Origin: Gluconobacter aidae | GTDB taxonomy: Bacteria; Pseudomonadota; Alphaproteobacteria; Acetobacterales; Acetobacteraceae | Direction: 5' to 3' | DNA: 64,000 bases | NCBI RefSeq assembly: GCF_009547075.1 | Contig: NZ_WIPH01000014.1 | Location: 1-64,000 of the forward strand | Shown: positions 32,384-40,832 of the stretch, piece after piece | How the letters are laid out: every line of letters begins with the position of its first letter | How positions within the stretch are numbered: position 1 is the stretch's first letter | Translations under genes and position numbers: made by a program | The notes under the pieces: model-generated | The model's input: the letters and a program-made list of their open reading frames with translations, nothing else | Told to the model about the DNA's origin: nothing | Database searches by the model: none

Positions 32384-35338
32384 GTGCCTGCTGATCGTCC
32401 TCCCCCCGGTCCGAAAACCCCCGGCGCGGCGTTCGCGGGGTTCGGGCGGACTGTCAGCGACGAGGACCGTGCCCTGTGGCGGGAGGCCATGAGCCGCAGG
32501 GCGCAGGAAGCCTTTGCCCGGGGCCAGGCCGCCCTTCAGGCCGGAAACGCATCGTTTGGCCTGTTCTGGCTGGAGCGGGCCGAACGGATGTCGCGGCATA
32601 ACCCCAATCTGAAATGGTCCGTCGGACTGGCCTGCCTCTCTGCAGGCAGGCTCATGGACTGCCTGGTCCGCATGGAAGATCTGCGGCAGGATTTCGGGCT
32701 GCGGGAAGCCGCGTTTCTGGAAGTCGTCTGTCTGGTGCGGTTGCAGCGCATGGAAGAGGCCACAATCCGGATGCAGGCGGCCCTGTCCGCCTTTCATGCG
32801 ACCCCGGAAACCTGTTCTCTGGCGGAACAGATCGCAGTTTCCGCAGGGCTGCCGGGATGGATGACGACATCCAATGCGGGCACCGTCCATATCGGGACGT
32901 CCCGCCCGGTTCGTCTGTTTCTTGACGGACGGGAAATCGCACAGGGCGCCACAGGTGGCCGATATGACCTTCCGGAAGGCTGGCGTTCAGCGCGGCATCT
33001 GGCAGTCCGAGCTGGCGGGCGGCATGTTCTTGGCAGCCCGCTGGAGATCGCCGCCCTGACCCGCTGCGAGTCCTTCGTCGAAGCGGCGGCGGATGGCCTG
33101 AGGGGCTGGATCTGGACGCCGGCCGAACCCGAACATGTCCCTGCGGTCACACTGTGGAACGGCTCCACCCTCCGGGCCGAGGCTTTCGCGCAGGATGTGG
33201 ACAGCGACGTCCCCCTGGCGCGTTACCGGGCGTTTCACGTTCCGGCCAAAGAGTGCCCCGAACGCGATGACGGTCCCCTCGATCTGTGGAACGAAAACGG
33301 TCGTCTTCTGACGGGTGCTCCCGTTGATCCTCTGGTGGGGAAACTGGTTTCGGGACAGACGCGGGCTCTGCCGGCACGTTTACGTCCCTTAAAGATCCAG
33401 CCGGGCAGGATGCGTCCGCATCTTCCGCGCCAGAGCCCAGGCTGTGCGGTCGTGATCCCGGTCTATGCCGACCGGGTCCGGACCATGGCCTGCCTGCGGA
33501 GCGTTCTTGCGACCTGTCCGACGGATGTGCCGGTGATTGTGGTGGACGATGCCACCCCCGAGCCGTCTCTTGCACAGGCGCTCGATCAACTGACGGAGGA
33601 CGGACGGATTACCCTGATCCGTCATGAGCGCAACCGGGGCTTTCCGATATCCGCCAATGACGGAATGCGTGCGGCGGCAGGGCGGGATATCCTGCTGCTC
33701 AACAGCGACACGCTCGTCCCCGCTGGCTGGGTCGGGCGGTTGCGGGCAAGGCTTGCAGGAGCGGATGTCGGTACGGTCACGCCATTTTCCAACGATGCGA
33801 CCATCCTGTCCTATCCGTCCACGGACCATCCCAACCCGGTTCCATCCCCTGCGGAAATGCGCGCGATGGACCGATTGTGCCAGAAGAGTGGGGCTGTCTC
33901 TACGGAGATCGACCTGCCCACTGCCCACGGGTTCTGCATGGCGATTTCCGCGGACTGTCTGGCCGAAACGGGTCTGTTCCGCGAAGATCTGTTCGCGCAG
34001 GGCTATGGCGAGGAAAATGATTTCTGTCTCCGTGCGACGGCCCGGGGATTCCGGCATCTGGCCGCGCCGGAGCTTTACGTCGCTCATGTCGGATCCGCGT
34101 CATTCGGAACCGCCCGGAATGCTCTCGGCGCTCGGAATCTGGACATCCTCAATGCCCTGCACCCTGGCTATCATGCCCTCGTGGCGCGTTTCATTGCCGC
34201 CGATCCCCTGCACGAAACGCGGCGCAGGCTGGATGCCGCACGGCTGCTCCGGCAGGGCGCGGGCCGGCCCGCCATTCTCATGGTCCAGCATGACGCCGGA
34301 GGCGGGGTCGGGCGTGTCGTGCGTGAGCGGTCGGAGGCGTTCGAGGCGGACGGCGTTCTGGCCCTCGCGCTTCGTCCACATGAACGCGGCTGCGTGCTTG
34401 AATACGCCCTTGATGGAAAACGCTTTCCCAACCTGAAATACCATCTCCCGGAGGAACTTCCGTCCCTGCTGGGCCTGCTCGCTGCCCTGCGTGTCCAGAC
34501 AGTGGAGTGGCACCATCTGATCGGCCATGCGCCCTGCATCCGGGCCCTGCATGAGGCGCTCGGCGTTCCGTATGACGTCTTCATCCATGATCATGTCTGG
34601 TTCTGTCCGCGCATCTCGCTTTGCGACGGAACGGGACGTTACTGCGGCGAACCGGACCCGGCGGGATGTGAACTTTGTGTGGCACGATGGGGAAGCTATC
34701 TCGGCGAAGACCTCTCCATTGCCGACCTTCTGGCCCGCTCCACCCGCGAGTTATCCGGCGCGCGCAGGCTCATGGCGCCTTCCGGGGATACGGTCCGGCG
34801 CATCCGCCGCCATTTCCCCGGTCTGAATATCGAAGCCCTGCCGCTGGAAGACGATGCGGCGCTTCACAAAGACATCATGCCCCATCGTCACGCGACCCGG
34901 GGGCAACCGCTCAGGGTCTGTGTCGTGGGGGGAATCAGTCAGTGGAAAGGGTATGACGTCCTGCTGGCGCTGGCGACCGAGATCCAGACCCATCGCCTGC
35001 CCATCGTGTTGTCTCTGGTTGGCCATACGCATGACGACGATGCGCTGATCTCGCGGGGTGTCCGGGTAACGGGAGAATATCGCGAAGAGGAGGTCCAGTC
35101 CCTGATCCGCCAGCAGCAGCCGGATGTGGGACTGATTCCCTCCATCGCTCCCGAAACATGGTGCTATGCTCTGGGCCAGATCTGGCGCAGCGGGCTGGAA
35201 GCGGTCTGCTTCGACCTGGGCGCGCAGGGAGAACGGGTCAGAAGAAGCATGACCGGTTTTGCCGTGCCACTCGGGGTCGCGCCGTACCAGCTTGCCATGA
35301 TCCTGATGCGGCGATGGGGTCATCAGAATGACGGGTGA
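32384..35338 (+). CDS. Large protein with two glycosyltransferase domains (GT2 + GT4-like)
   Basis: The 984-residue protein starts at GTG 32384. The first 100 residues form TPR-like helices (FARGQAALQAGNASFGLFWL). A beta-rich linker follows to about 350. A GT2 domain spans about 353-605, with CAVVIPVYADRVRTMACL, IVVDDATPEPSL, LLNSDTLVPAGW (DxD-type) and GYGEENDFCLRA. A second domain from about 629 looks like a GT-B glycosyltransferase (HDAGGGVGRVV, CVVGGISQWKGYDVLLAL, GLIPSIAPETWCYAL). This is a polymerising or two-step enzyme. A cluster CGEPDPAGCELC in the second half could bind metal. It has no membrane helix or signal. Confidence 0.85.
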   Translation: MPADRPPPGPKTPGAAFAGFGRTVSDEDRALWREAMSRRAQEAFARGQAALQAGNASFGLFWLERAERMSRHNPNLKWSVGLACLSAGRLMDCLVRMEDLRQDFGLREAAFLEVVCLVRLQRMEEATIRMQAALSAFHATPETCSLAEQIAVSAGLPGWMTTSNAGTVHIGTSRPVRLFLDGREIAQGATGGRYDLPEGWRSARHLAVRAGGRHVLGSPLEIAALTRCESFVEAAADGLRGWIWTPAEPEHVPAVTLWNGSTLRAEAFAQDVDSDVPLARYRAFHVPAKECPERDDGPLDLWNENGRLLTGAPVDPLVGKLVSGQTRALPARLRPLKIQPGRMRPHLPRQSPGCAVVIPVYADRVRTMACLRSVLATCPTDVPVIVVDDATPEPSLAQALDQLTEDGRITLIRHERNRGFPISANDGMRAAAGRDILLLNSDTLVPAGWVGRLRARLAGADVGTVTPFSNDATILSYPSTDHPNPVPSPAEMRAMDRLCQKSGAVSTEIDLPTAHGFCMAISADCLAETGLFREDLFAQGYGEENDFCLRATARGFRHLAAPELYVAHVGSASFGTARNALGARNLDILNALHPGYHALVARFIAADPLHETRRRLDAARLLRQGAGRPAILMVQHDAGGGVGRVVRERSEAFEADGVLALALRPHERGCVLEYALDGKRFPNLKYHLPEELPSLLGLLAALRVQTVEWHHLIGHAPCIRALHEALGVPYDVFIHDHVWFCPRISLCDGTGRYCGEPDPAGCELCVARWGSYLGEDLSIADLLARSTRELSGARRLMAPSGDTVRRIRRHFPGLNIEALPLEDDAALHKDIMPHRHATRGQPLRVCVVGGISQWKGYDVLLALATEIQTHRLPIVLSLVGHTHDDDALISRGVRVTGEYREEEVQSLIRQQQPDVGLIPSIAPETWCYALGQIWRSGLEAVCFDLGAQGERVRRSMTGFAVPLGVAPYQLAMILMRRWGHQNDG

Positions 35339-35513
35339 TTTATCTTTTCTATCAAAGCAGTCCACTATAATGCAGAAACGGAGGCCGGTATTTATGAAAA
35401 CTGGTGCAACGCATCGTTGGGCTGCTGCTTGCAAGTGTCAGGACCACTCGCGACAGTTTATGAAACATGCCAGTATTATTGCCCGCGAGAACGGACGTAA
35501 TTGGGAGTAGGGA

Positions 35514-36518
35514 ATGTCTAACGCCGCCGAAGCACCGCGACAGAACCGGGTCATCGACCTCAAGGCCGGTGCACACATGATGGTTCTGGATGCAGGTATT
35601 TTCTGCATCTTCCATGCTGCCGGCCAGACGCCCGCAGGGCCGGCCGGCCTGCCGGGAGTGCGGATTTCGCGTGCTCCGGGAACGCCACCGGGAGTCGTGA
35701 CAGTCAGCACTTTCGAGGAGGATGGCTGGATCGGCGGTTCGAACGGCGCAGCGCTGGTCCGTGTGATGCGCGGCCCGGCTGCGGTTCTCGTGACGACCTA
35801 TCAGGAGCCGGACAGTACCCATGCCGCACCGCGTCTACAGGTGGCCCAGCTTGCCGGTCCTGTGACCTCGGCTCCGGCACAGCCAGCTACGTCCCAGCCG
35901 GCCCCGGCTCCTGTGGCCGCATCGGCCGCCGCCGAAGCGGCTGAGACCGGTGTGAAAAAAATCTCGAAAGATATTGCGGCCCATATCCAGCGTCGTGGCG
36001 ATGTCACGAGCGGCATCGGACACTGGATGGGTGTCCCCGGCAGCCAGAGCTGGATCGAAGGTTTCAGCGTCGCTCCTGAAGAGGGCATCCCGGCTTCGGA
36101 CATCGAATACCAGGCCGTTCTCGGCAAGGGCTGGCTGTCTCCGTGGGCCGAGGGCGGCCAGTATTGCGGCTCACGCGGCATGGCGCTTCCCATTCTGGGG
36201 CTGCGCGTGCGCCTGAAAGGCAAATCCGCCGAGACGCACAGGATTCGTCTGACGGCGACATTCACGGACGGCACGCGTCTTGGGCCCGTGGACGGCGCCG
36301 ATGCGCTTGAAGCCGAAAGCCTGGCGCCGCTTGAAGCTTTCCTGCTGGAAATCCTGCCCGAAGGCGAGGAGGTCGCGGCTCCCAAAGCTGCTCCGAAAGC
36401 CACCCGCGCCAGGGCCGAGGCGAAGCCCGTCACGCCGAAACCCCGTGCTCCGAAGGCTGCCTCCGCCTCCGCCAAAGCGACTTCCCCCAGAAAGCGCAAG
36501 TCCACCCCGGCATCCTGA
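35514..36518 (+). CDS. Protein with two ChW-like repeats and a basic Ala/Pro/Lys tail
   Basis: The 334-residue protein has GGGAG about 8 bases before ATG 35514 and no signal peptide. An N-terminal beta-rich domain spans about 5-110 and is followed by an Ala/Pro/Gln linker. Residues about 152-185 (AHIQRRGDV...GSQSWIEGFSV) and 194-238 (IEYQAVLGKGW...CGSRGMALPILGLRVRL) resemble ChW repeats of clostridial surface proteins, whose pattern is 'AHVQ..GW....G...GT.G...rlEai.i.L'. Residues about 285-334 are a Lys/Ala/Pro tail like those of histone-like or anchoring proteins. The gene lies between two glycosyltransferase genes. I recognise no complete family. Confidence 0.65.
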   Translation: MSNAAEAPRQNRVIDLKAGAHMMVLDAGIFCIFHAAGQTPAGPAGLPGVRISRAPGTPPGVVTVSTFEEDGWIGGSNGAALVRVMRGPAAVLVTTYQEPDSTHAAPRLQVAQLAGPVTSAPAQPATSQPAPAPVAASAAAEAAETGVKKISKDIAAHIQRRGDVTSGIGHWMGVPGSQSWIEGFSVAPEEGIPASDIEYQAVLGKGWLSPWAEGGQYCGSRGMALPILGLRVRLKGKSAETHRIRLTATFTDGTRLGPVDGADALEAESLAPLEAFLLEILPEGEEVAAPKAAPKATRARAEAKPVTPKPRAPKAASASAKATSPRKRKSTPAS

Positions 36519-36655
36519 TCCGTCGCTGATGCCCGACCAAGTGACCGGCAAGGGAACTTTTCCTTTCCGGTCGTCTTTGAAAACCGCTGTCATCTGCTGT
36601 CCTCTCCGTGCGCGAACAGGAAACCGCAGAGGCGTCCTGTCGCTCCGGAGAAGAC

Positions 36656-37888
36656 GTGCGTTATCTATTCGTCCACCAGAATTTTCCAGGACAGTTCCTG
36701 CATTTTGTCCGCCATCTTCTGGCGCAGGGTCATGAGATCGTTTTCATCTCTGAAGCGAACAGCAATCATATTCCGGGTGTCCGCCGCGCCATTTACCGCG
36801 TGCCGCGCCTGCCTTCGATGGAAACCCATCGCAGTCTGAGGGAATTCGAATACGGTCTGCTCCGTGCCGAAGCCGTCGCAACGGCTGCCCGGACGCTCAA
36901 GGGGCTGGGGTATGAGCCTGATATCATCATCGGCCATCACGGCTGGGGTGAACTGCTCAATCTGGTCGATGTTTTTCCCGACTGCCCAATTCTTGGATAT
37001 TTCGAGTTTTTCTATCACGCCGACCAGAACGACGTGGGGTTCGACCCGGAATTTCCGCCTTCACCGGAACTTGCCGCGTCCGTCCGCGTCAAGAACGCGA
37101 TCAATCTGCAGGCGCTCTGCCTGGCGAACGGGTATGGTCAGTGCCCCACGCAGTTCCAGCTCGGAACCTATCCTGTCTGGGCGCAGGAAAAGATTTCCCT
37201 GTTGCGCGAAGGCGTCAATCTGGAGCTTTGCTCCCCCGAGCCGCAGGCCAGACGGCGCAATCTTGTCATCAAGGACGTCCGGATCACGCCCAGAACCCCG
37301 CTCGTCACCTATGTTGCCCGTGACCTCGAACCCTATCGTGGCTTCCACGTCGTCATGCGCGCACTCCCCCGTATTCTTTCCGAACGCAAGGATGCGCATG
37401 TCATTCTCGTCGGCGGAGACAGGGTCAGCTATGGCACGCTCCCGACGGACGGCGAGAGCTGGCGCGAGGTCATGCTCCGCGAACTGGGAGACAGGCTGGA
37501 TCTCGATCGCGTGCATTTTGTCGGCAAGGTCGAATATGACGATTTCCGCGCCCTTCTGCGGCGTTCGGATGCCCATCTGTATCTGACCTATCCGTTCGTC
37601 GCCTCCTGGTCCCTGCGCGAAGCCATGGCTACAGGCTGCCCGATCATCGGAAGCGACACGGCGCCGGTGCGGGAGTTTATCACGGATGACGTCACCGGCC
37701 GGCTGGTGCCCTTTCTGGAGCCCGAAAAAATCGCCGAAGCCACGCTTGCGCTTCTGGACGACCGCAGGACGGCTCGTCGTCTGGGGCAGGAAGCCCGGCG
37801 TTACGCCGAGGCCGAACTTTGTCTGAACGACTATCTGCAGCGTTACGACGATCTGGTCGACCGGATCACGAAAACGCACCGATCCTGA
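36656..37888 (+). CDS. Glycosyltransferase, GT4 family
   Basis: From GTG 36656 (CGGAG 8 bases upstream) the protein has 410 residues; a longer frame to 36608 has no ribosome site. It starts VRYLFVHQNFPGQFLHFVRH, the opening of GT4 N-terminal domain type 3. The C-terminal nucleotide-sugar half has VTYVARDLEPYRGFHVVMRA, HVILVGGDRVSYG, VHFVGKVEYDDFRALLR and the EX7E-like segment SLREAMATGCPIIGSDTAPVREFI. It has no membrane helix. It is the last gene of the exporter-SEL1-GT block and likely adds a sugar to the same target as the upstream enzyme. Confidence 0.88.
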   Translation: MRYLFVHQNFPGQFLHFVRHLLAQGHEIVFISEANSNHIPGVRRAIYRVPRLPSMETHRSLREFEYGLLRAEAVATAARTLKGLGYEPDIIIGHHGWGELLNLVDVFPDCPILGYFEFFYHADQNDVGFDPEFPPSPELAASVRVKNAINLQALCLANGYGQCPTQFQLGTYPVWAQEKISLLREGVNLELCSPEPQARRRNLVIKDVRITPRTPLVTYVARDLEPYRGFHVVMRALPRILSERKDAHVILVGGDRVSYGTLPTDGESWREVMLRELGDRLDLDRVHFVGKVEYDDFRALLRRSDAHLYLTYPFVASWSLREAMATGCPIIGSDTAPVREFITDDVTGRLVPFLEPEKIAEATLALLDDRRTARRLGQEARRYAEAELCLNDYLQRYDDLVDRITKTHRS

Positions 37889-38471
37889 AAGAGGAAGCAG
37901 GAGGGCTCAGGCCCTCCTGTCACCTCAGGCGCTATGCCAGTCTGAGCCGAGGTGTTTGTAAGAGACCTCATATTCCCGACCGCCTCATTGAACTGGTGCT
38001 GGTCGTCAATCTGAAGGTCGCAAAGCGGCCTGTGGCGCTGTGGCGCATTGGAAGATTTCAGAAGACACAGCAACCTGACCTGAAGCCGTGACTGGGGAAG
38101 TGGAAATTCCGTCTGCGTCTTGTCGTGCATATCGAAAGCCACCCTGTAGAAATAGGAGGCTTCGAGAACCTTGCTATGAATATGGAGGATATTGGCGATG
38201 GCAAAGGCGTGCTCGACGGTCGAGGCGTCATGTTTTTCGTAATAGGTCACCGCCTGATGGTCGTGGAAGGAATTGAGTATATATCAACCATATTTGGTTT
38301 ATTTTCATTAGTATTATCGTAACTCATAATATAATGTCTTTGTATTTATCAATAGTCCGGATGTGATTCTGGGAATCCTTTGTCTTTTTCACGATTTTTA
38401 TGCATTTTGCATGCCGAATAGACTGACGTTCGGACAGGGAATCGGGCAAAACGGAGCAAGGAGAAGTAACA
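37889..38471. other. 583-base gap, AT-rich, no convincing gene
   Basis: CAGGAGGGC at 37898-37906 pairs with GCCCTCCTG at 37911-37919 (loop TCAG) just after the GT4 stop, but no T-run follows. The segment about 38270-38450 is markedly AT-rich. A minus-strand frame of 135 codons (37843-38250) runs into the GT4 gene, and its first 55 residues look protein-like. It has no clear start signal, so it is not called. GGAG before ATG 38472 belongs to the next gene. Confidence 0.5.
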
Positions 38472-38918
38472 ATGACGAACGATGTCGTATCGGTCTTGAA
38501 AAGTGCTTTGGGGCGATGGGTTTGCAGAAAAGGCGTGTCGTCTCATCCGTCCCTGCTCACGGAGCCCGATCTTCATGCTCTTGCCGTGGCGACACAGGCA
38601 GGGATGTCGGGCCCGTCCTCACCGGAGGGAGAACGGGAATGGGGCAATCTGAGGGAACTGACGAAAGACTGGATCGTCCAGCAGAAACCGGGCATCGCGC
38701 CCGGGCCATTGCAGACCCGCGATTTCGAACATCTGGCCGCTCTGATCTCACCGGTACTTTCAGATGGGTCCGCACCTCTGGCGGTTTCGGAGCCAGCCGT
38801 GTCACAACAGAAGCCGCCAGAGGCCGATATTCAGCCGCAGCCGGAGGAGGTGGAACGCTGGACGCGCGAAGCCCCGGAACTGGAGTTTGCCCGCGAGCAT
38901 CTCGAACGCTGTCTCTGA
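38472..38918 (+). CDS. Hypothetical protein, 148 residues
   Basis: AAGGAGAAGTAAC lies directly before ATG 38472, a strong ribosome site. The protein starts MTNDVVSVLKSALGRWVCRK and has a helical first half, a Pro/Gln-rich stretch (residues about 103-125) and an acidic helical end. No signal peptide, membrane helix or known motif is seen. It follows an AT-rich gap and is convergent with dps across a shared stem-loop. Confidence 0.65.
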   Translation: MTNDVVSVLKSALGRWVCRKGVSSHPSLLTEPDLHALAVATQAGMSGPSSPEGEREWGNLRELTKDWIVQQKPGIAPGPLQTRDFEHLAALISPVLSDGSAPLAVSEPAVSQQKPPEADIQPQPEEVERWTREAPELEFAREHLERCL

Positions 38919-38921
38919 ACA

Positions 38922-38953
38922 GAAAAACGCCCCGCGGAAGACCTGCGGGGCGC
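38922..38953 (-). terminator. Intrinsic terminator of dps
   Basis: Read on the minus strand, CGCCCCGC-loop-GCGGGGCG (38928-38952) is followed by TTTTT (complement of 38923-38927). It lies 28 bases after the dps stop codon. It may also stop transcripts from the plus strand partly, though no T-run exists in that direction. Confidence 0.85.
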
Positions 38954-38980
38954 TGGAAAGCTCAGTCGGTGCCGAAGATG

Positions 38981-39520
38981 TCAGCTCCGGCTTCCCTTGT
39001 GATCGCCGTCACGCATCTGGCCCGTCGGCTCCTGGACATGCGCCTCAAGGAACCAGAGATGCTTGTCGAGGCCACGGGACACTTCCGTGAAAACGTCGGC
39101 CGTATCGTCGTCTCCTGCCTCGTCCGTCACTTTGATGGACGCGCGCATGTTGTTGGCAACCGTCGCATAACGGTCGATCAGCGCCGCCAGATGGTCGGCC
39201 ACGCGATAGATGTTGTTCGGATAAGGCTTGCAGGCGCTGTTCTTCGCGACATCCTGCACGGTCCCCAGCGCGGTTCCCCCAAGCTGCACGGCGCGCTCGG
39301 CCACGGTGTCCGAAAAACCGTCAATGCTTGAGCGGAAGCCGTCGAGCATTTCATGGACACCGATGAACTGCGGTCCCTTGAGGTTCCAGTGGGCCTGCTT
39401 GGTGATGAGCGACAGGTCGATCAGGTCGGAAAGACGGGCGTTCAGTGTTTCTATGGAAACATTTTTGGTATTGTCCGCCGTGTTGTTCTGCGTCACGTGG
39501 CGATCGGTTCTGGAAACCAT
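38981..39520 (-). CDS. dps: DNA protection during starvation protein Dps
   Basis: From ATG 39520 (AGGAG 8 bases upstream) the protein has 179 residues. The ferroxidase ligands are visible in the Dps signature KQAHWNLKGPQFIGVHEMLD (His near residue 53) and DGFSDTVAERAVQLGG (Asp and Glu). Dps forms a 12-mer that binds DNA, stores iron and removes peroxide. The C-terminus (VQEPTGQMRDGDHKGSRS) and the basic/polar N-terminus are candidate DNA-binding tails. The first in-frame ATG at 39541 lacks a ribosome site. Confidence 0.93.
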   Translation of the reverse strand: MVSRTDRHVTQNNTADNTKNVSIETLNARLSDLIDLSLITKQAHWNLKGPQFIGVHEMLDGFRSSIDGFSDTVAERAVQLGGTALGTVQDVAKNSACKPYPNNIYRVADHLAALIDRYATVANNMRASIKVTDEAGDDDTADVFTEVSRGLDKHLWFLEAHVQEPTGQMRDGDHKGSRS

Positions 39521-39851
39521 GGGAATACTCCTGAACATCAAAATGCGACCTGAAGATGCGCTTCAGGCTGTGAAAATTCTTTCGCGCCCCTTCCTGTTTC
39601 GAGGCCCTTACCCATCATGAACGTGTCATCCGTGCCACGGTTGCCTCGTCTGTTTCCGGAAGGGATGCCAGCCTGTTCTGCCGCGTGTTCCGGGCCGCCT
39701 GTCACGGTTGTTGAGCGCACTGATGACATAAATCTTTCATCCCGTGTCATTCCTGTTCCGGTTGTTCTTCCCTGACAGGACGGCTAATGCACTGATGTGG
39801 TGGCTGAAGCTGCCGGATAATGCCCGTTTTTCAAGTCAGAGCCCCTCACGC
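39521..39851. promoter_or_regulatory. 331-base gap between dps and pstC with a weak Pho-box-like element
   Basis: This divergent gap holds the dps promoter region and, near pstC, TTTCAT at 39735-39740 and TGTCAT at 39745-39750. The PhoB box is a direct repeat of CTGTCAT with an 11-base period, while these have a 10-base period. The fit is therefore poor. A CTGTCAC copy near 39699 is unpaired. A real Pho box is possible, but the sequence does not prove it. No gene is seen in the gap. Confidence 0.3.
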
Positions 39852-40832
39852 ATGACCCTTGCTACAGCCACGCAGCCCGAAGAGGCCCGCGACAAGGCCA
39901 GAGTTTCCCACGCTGGAAGCCGCCGCAGCGGGCCCGATACCGCATTTCACCTCCTGGTCGCGGCTTCGGCGCTGCTCGTCCTGGTGGTGCTGGGTGGTCT
40001 CGTGGTTCTCATGGGTGTGGGAGGGAGTCAGGCTTTCCGGACGTTCGGTCTCGGATTTGCCTTTCATGATGTCTGGAACCCTGTCGCCGATATCTACGGG
40101 GCCTGGGCGCCCCTGTTCGGTACGATCATCAGTACCCTGATCGGCGTGGCCATCGCCTTGCCGCTGGCGTTCGGAACGGCATTCTGGCTGACGACAATGG
40201 CACCTCCCCGGATTGCCGCGATCATTGGAACGGCCGTGCAGCTTCTGGCCGCCGTGCCTTCAATTATCTTCGGTATGTGGGGCTTTTTCACGATCGTTCC
40301 TTTCATGGCCCAGACGGTCCAGCCTTTCCTGTCCCATCATTTCAGGCATGTTCCGGGGATCAGATTCATCATCCATGGTGCGCCTTTCGGTACGGGTCTC
40401 ATGACGGCCGGTCTGGTGCTGGCGGTCATGATCGCACCCTTCATGACCGCGGTGATGCGGGATGTGTTCGCCGCCATGCCCAACATGCTGCGTGAGAGTG
40501 CCTATGGCCTCGGAGCCACCCGGTGGGACGTAATGTGGCGGGTCGTGGTGCCCTGGTCCCGCACGGGCATGATCGGTGCGATCGTCCTCGGGATGGGGCG
40601 TGCCCTGGGTGAAACCATGGCCGTGACCTTTGTGATCGGGAACGTGACGGCTGTGGGCTGGTCGCTGTTTGCGCCCCGCAGTACGGTGGCGTCGCTGATC
40701 GCACTTCAGTTCCCGGAAAGTCCGGCCGGGTCGCTGCGTCTGTCCGCGCTGCTGGCGCTGGGCTTCATCCTGATGCTGCTGTCCTTTGCCAGTCTGGCAC
40801 TGGCGCGGATGCTGCGGGGAGATACGAAATGA
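39852..40832 (+). CDS. pstC: Phosphate ABC transporter permease PstC
   Basis: From ATG 39852 the protein has 326 residues; an in-frame ATG at 39744 would add 36. Six membrane helices are present. Landmarks are ATAIALPLAF-like (GVAIALPLAFGTAFWLT), VQLLAAVPSIIFGMWGFF, ESAYGLGATRWDVMWRVVVPWSRTG (the EAA loop contacting PstB) and GRALGETMAVTFVIGN. It starts the operon pstC-pstA-pstB-phoU-phoB-phoR. pstS, which usually comes first, is absent from the window. Confidence 0.92.
   Translation: MTLATATQPEEARDKARVSHAGSRRSGPDTAFHLLVAASALLVLVVLGGLVVLMGVGGSQAFRTFGLGFAFHDVWNPVADIYGAWAPLFGTIISTLIGVAIALPLAFGTAFWLTTMAPPRIAAIIGTAVQLLAAVPSIIFGMWGFFTIVPFMAQTVQPFLSHHFRHVPGIRFIIHGAPFGTGLMTAGLVLAVMIAPFMTAVMRDVFAAMPNMLRESAYGLGATRWDVMWRVVVPWSRTGMIGAIVLGMGRALGETMAVTFVIGNVTAVGWSLFAPRSTVASLIALQFPESPAGSLRLSALLALGFILMLLSFASLALARMLRGDTK

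Noticed and set aside
37898-37919. 9-bp stem-loop after the GT4 gene as a terminator
   Set aside because: No T-run follows, so it does not meet the usual form of an intrinsic terminator.
37843-38250. 135-codon minus-strand open frame
   Set aside because: It ends inside the GT4 gene and has no clear ribosome site. It is mentioned only as a possible relic.
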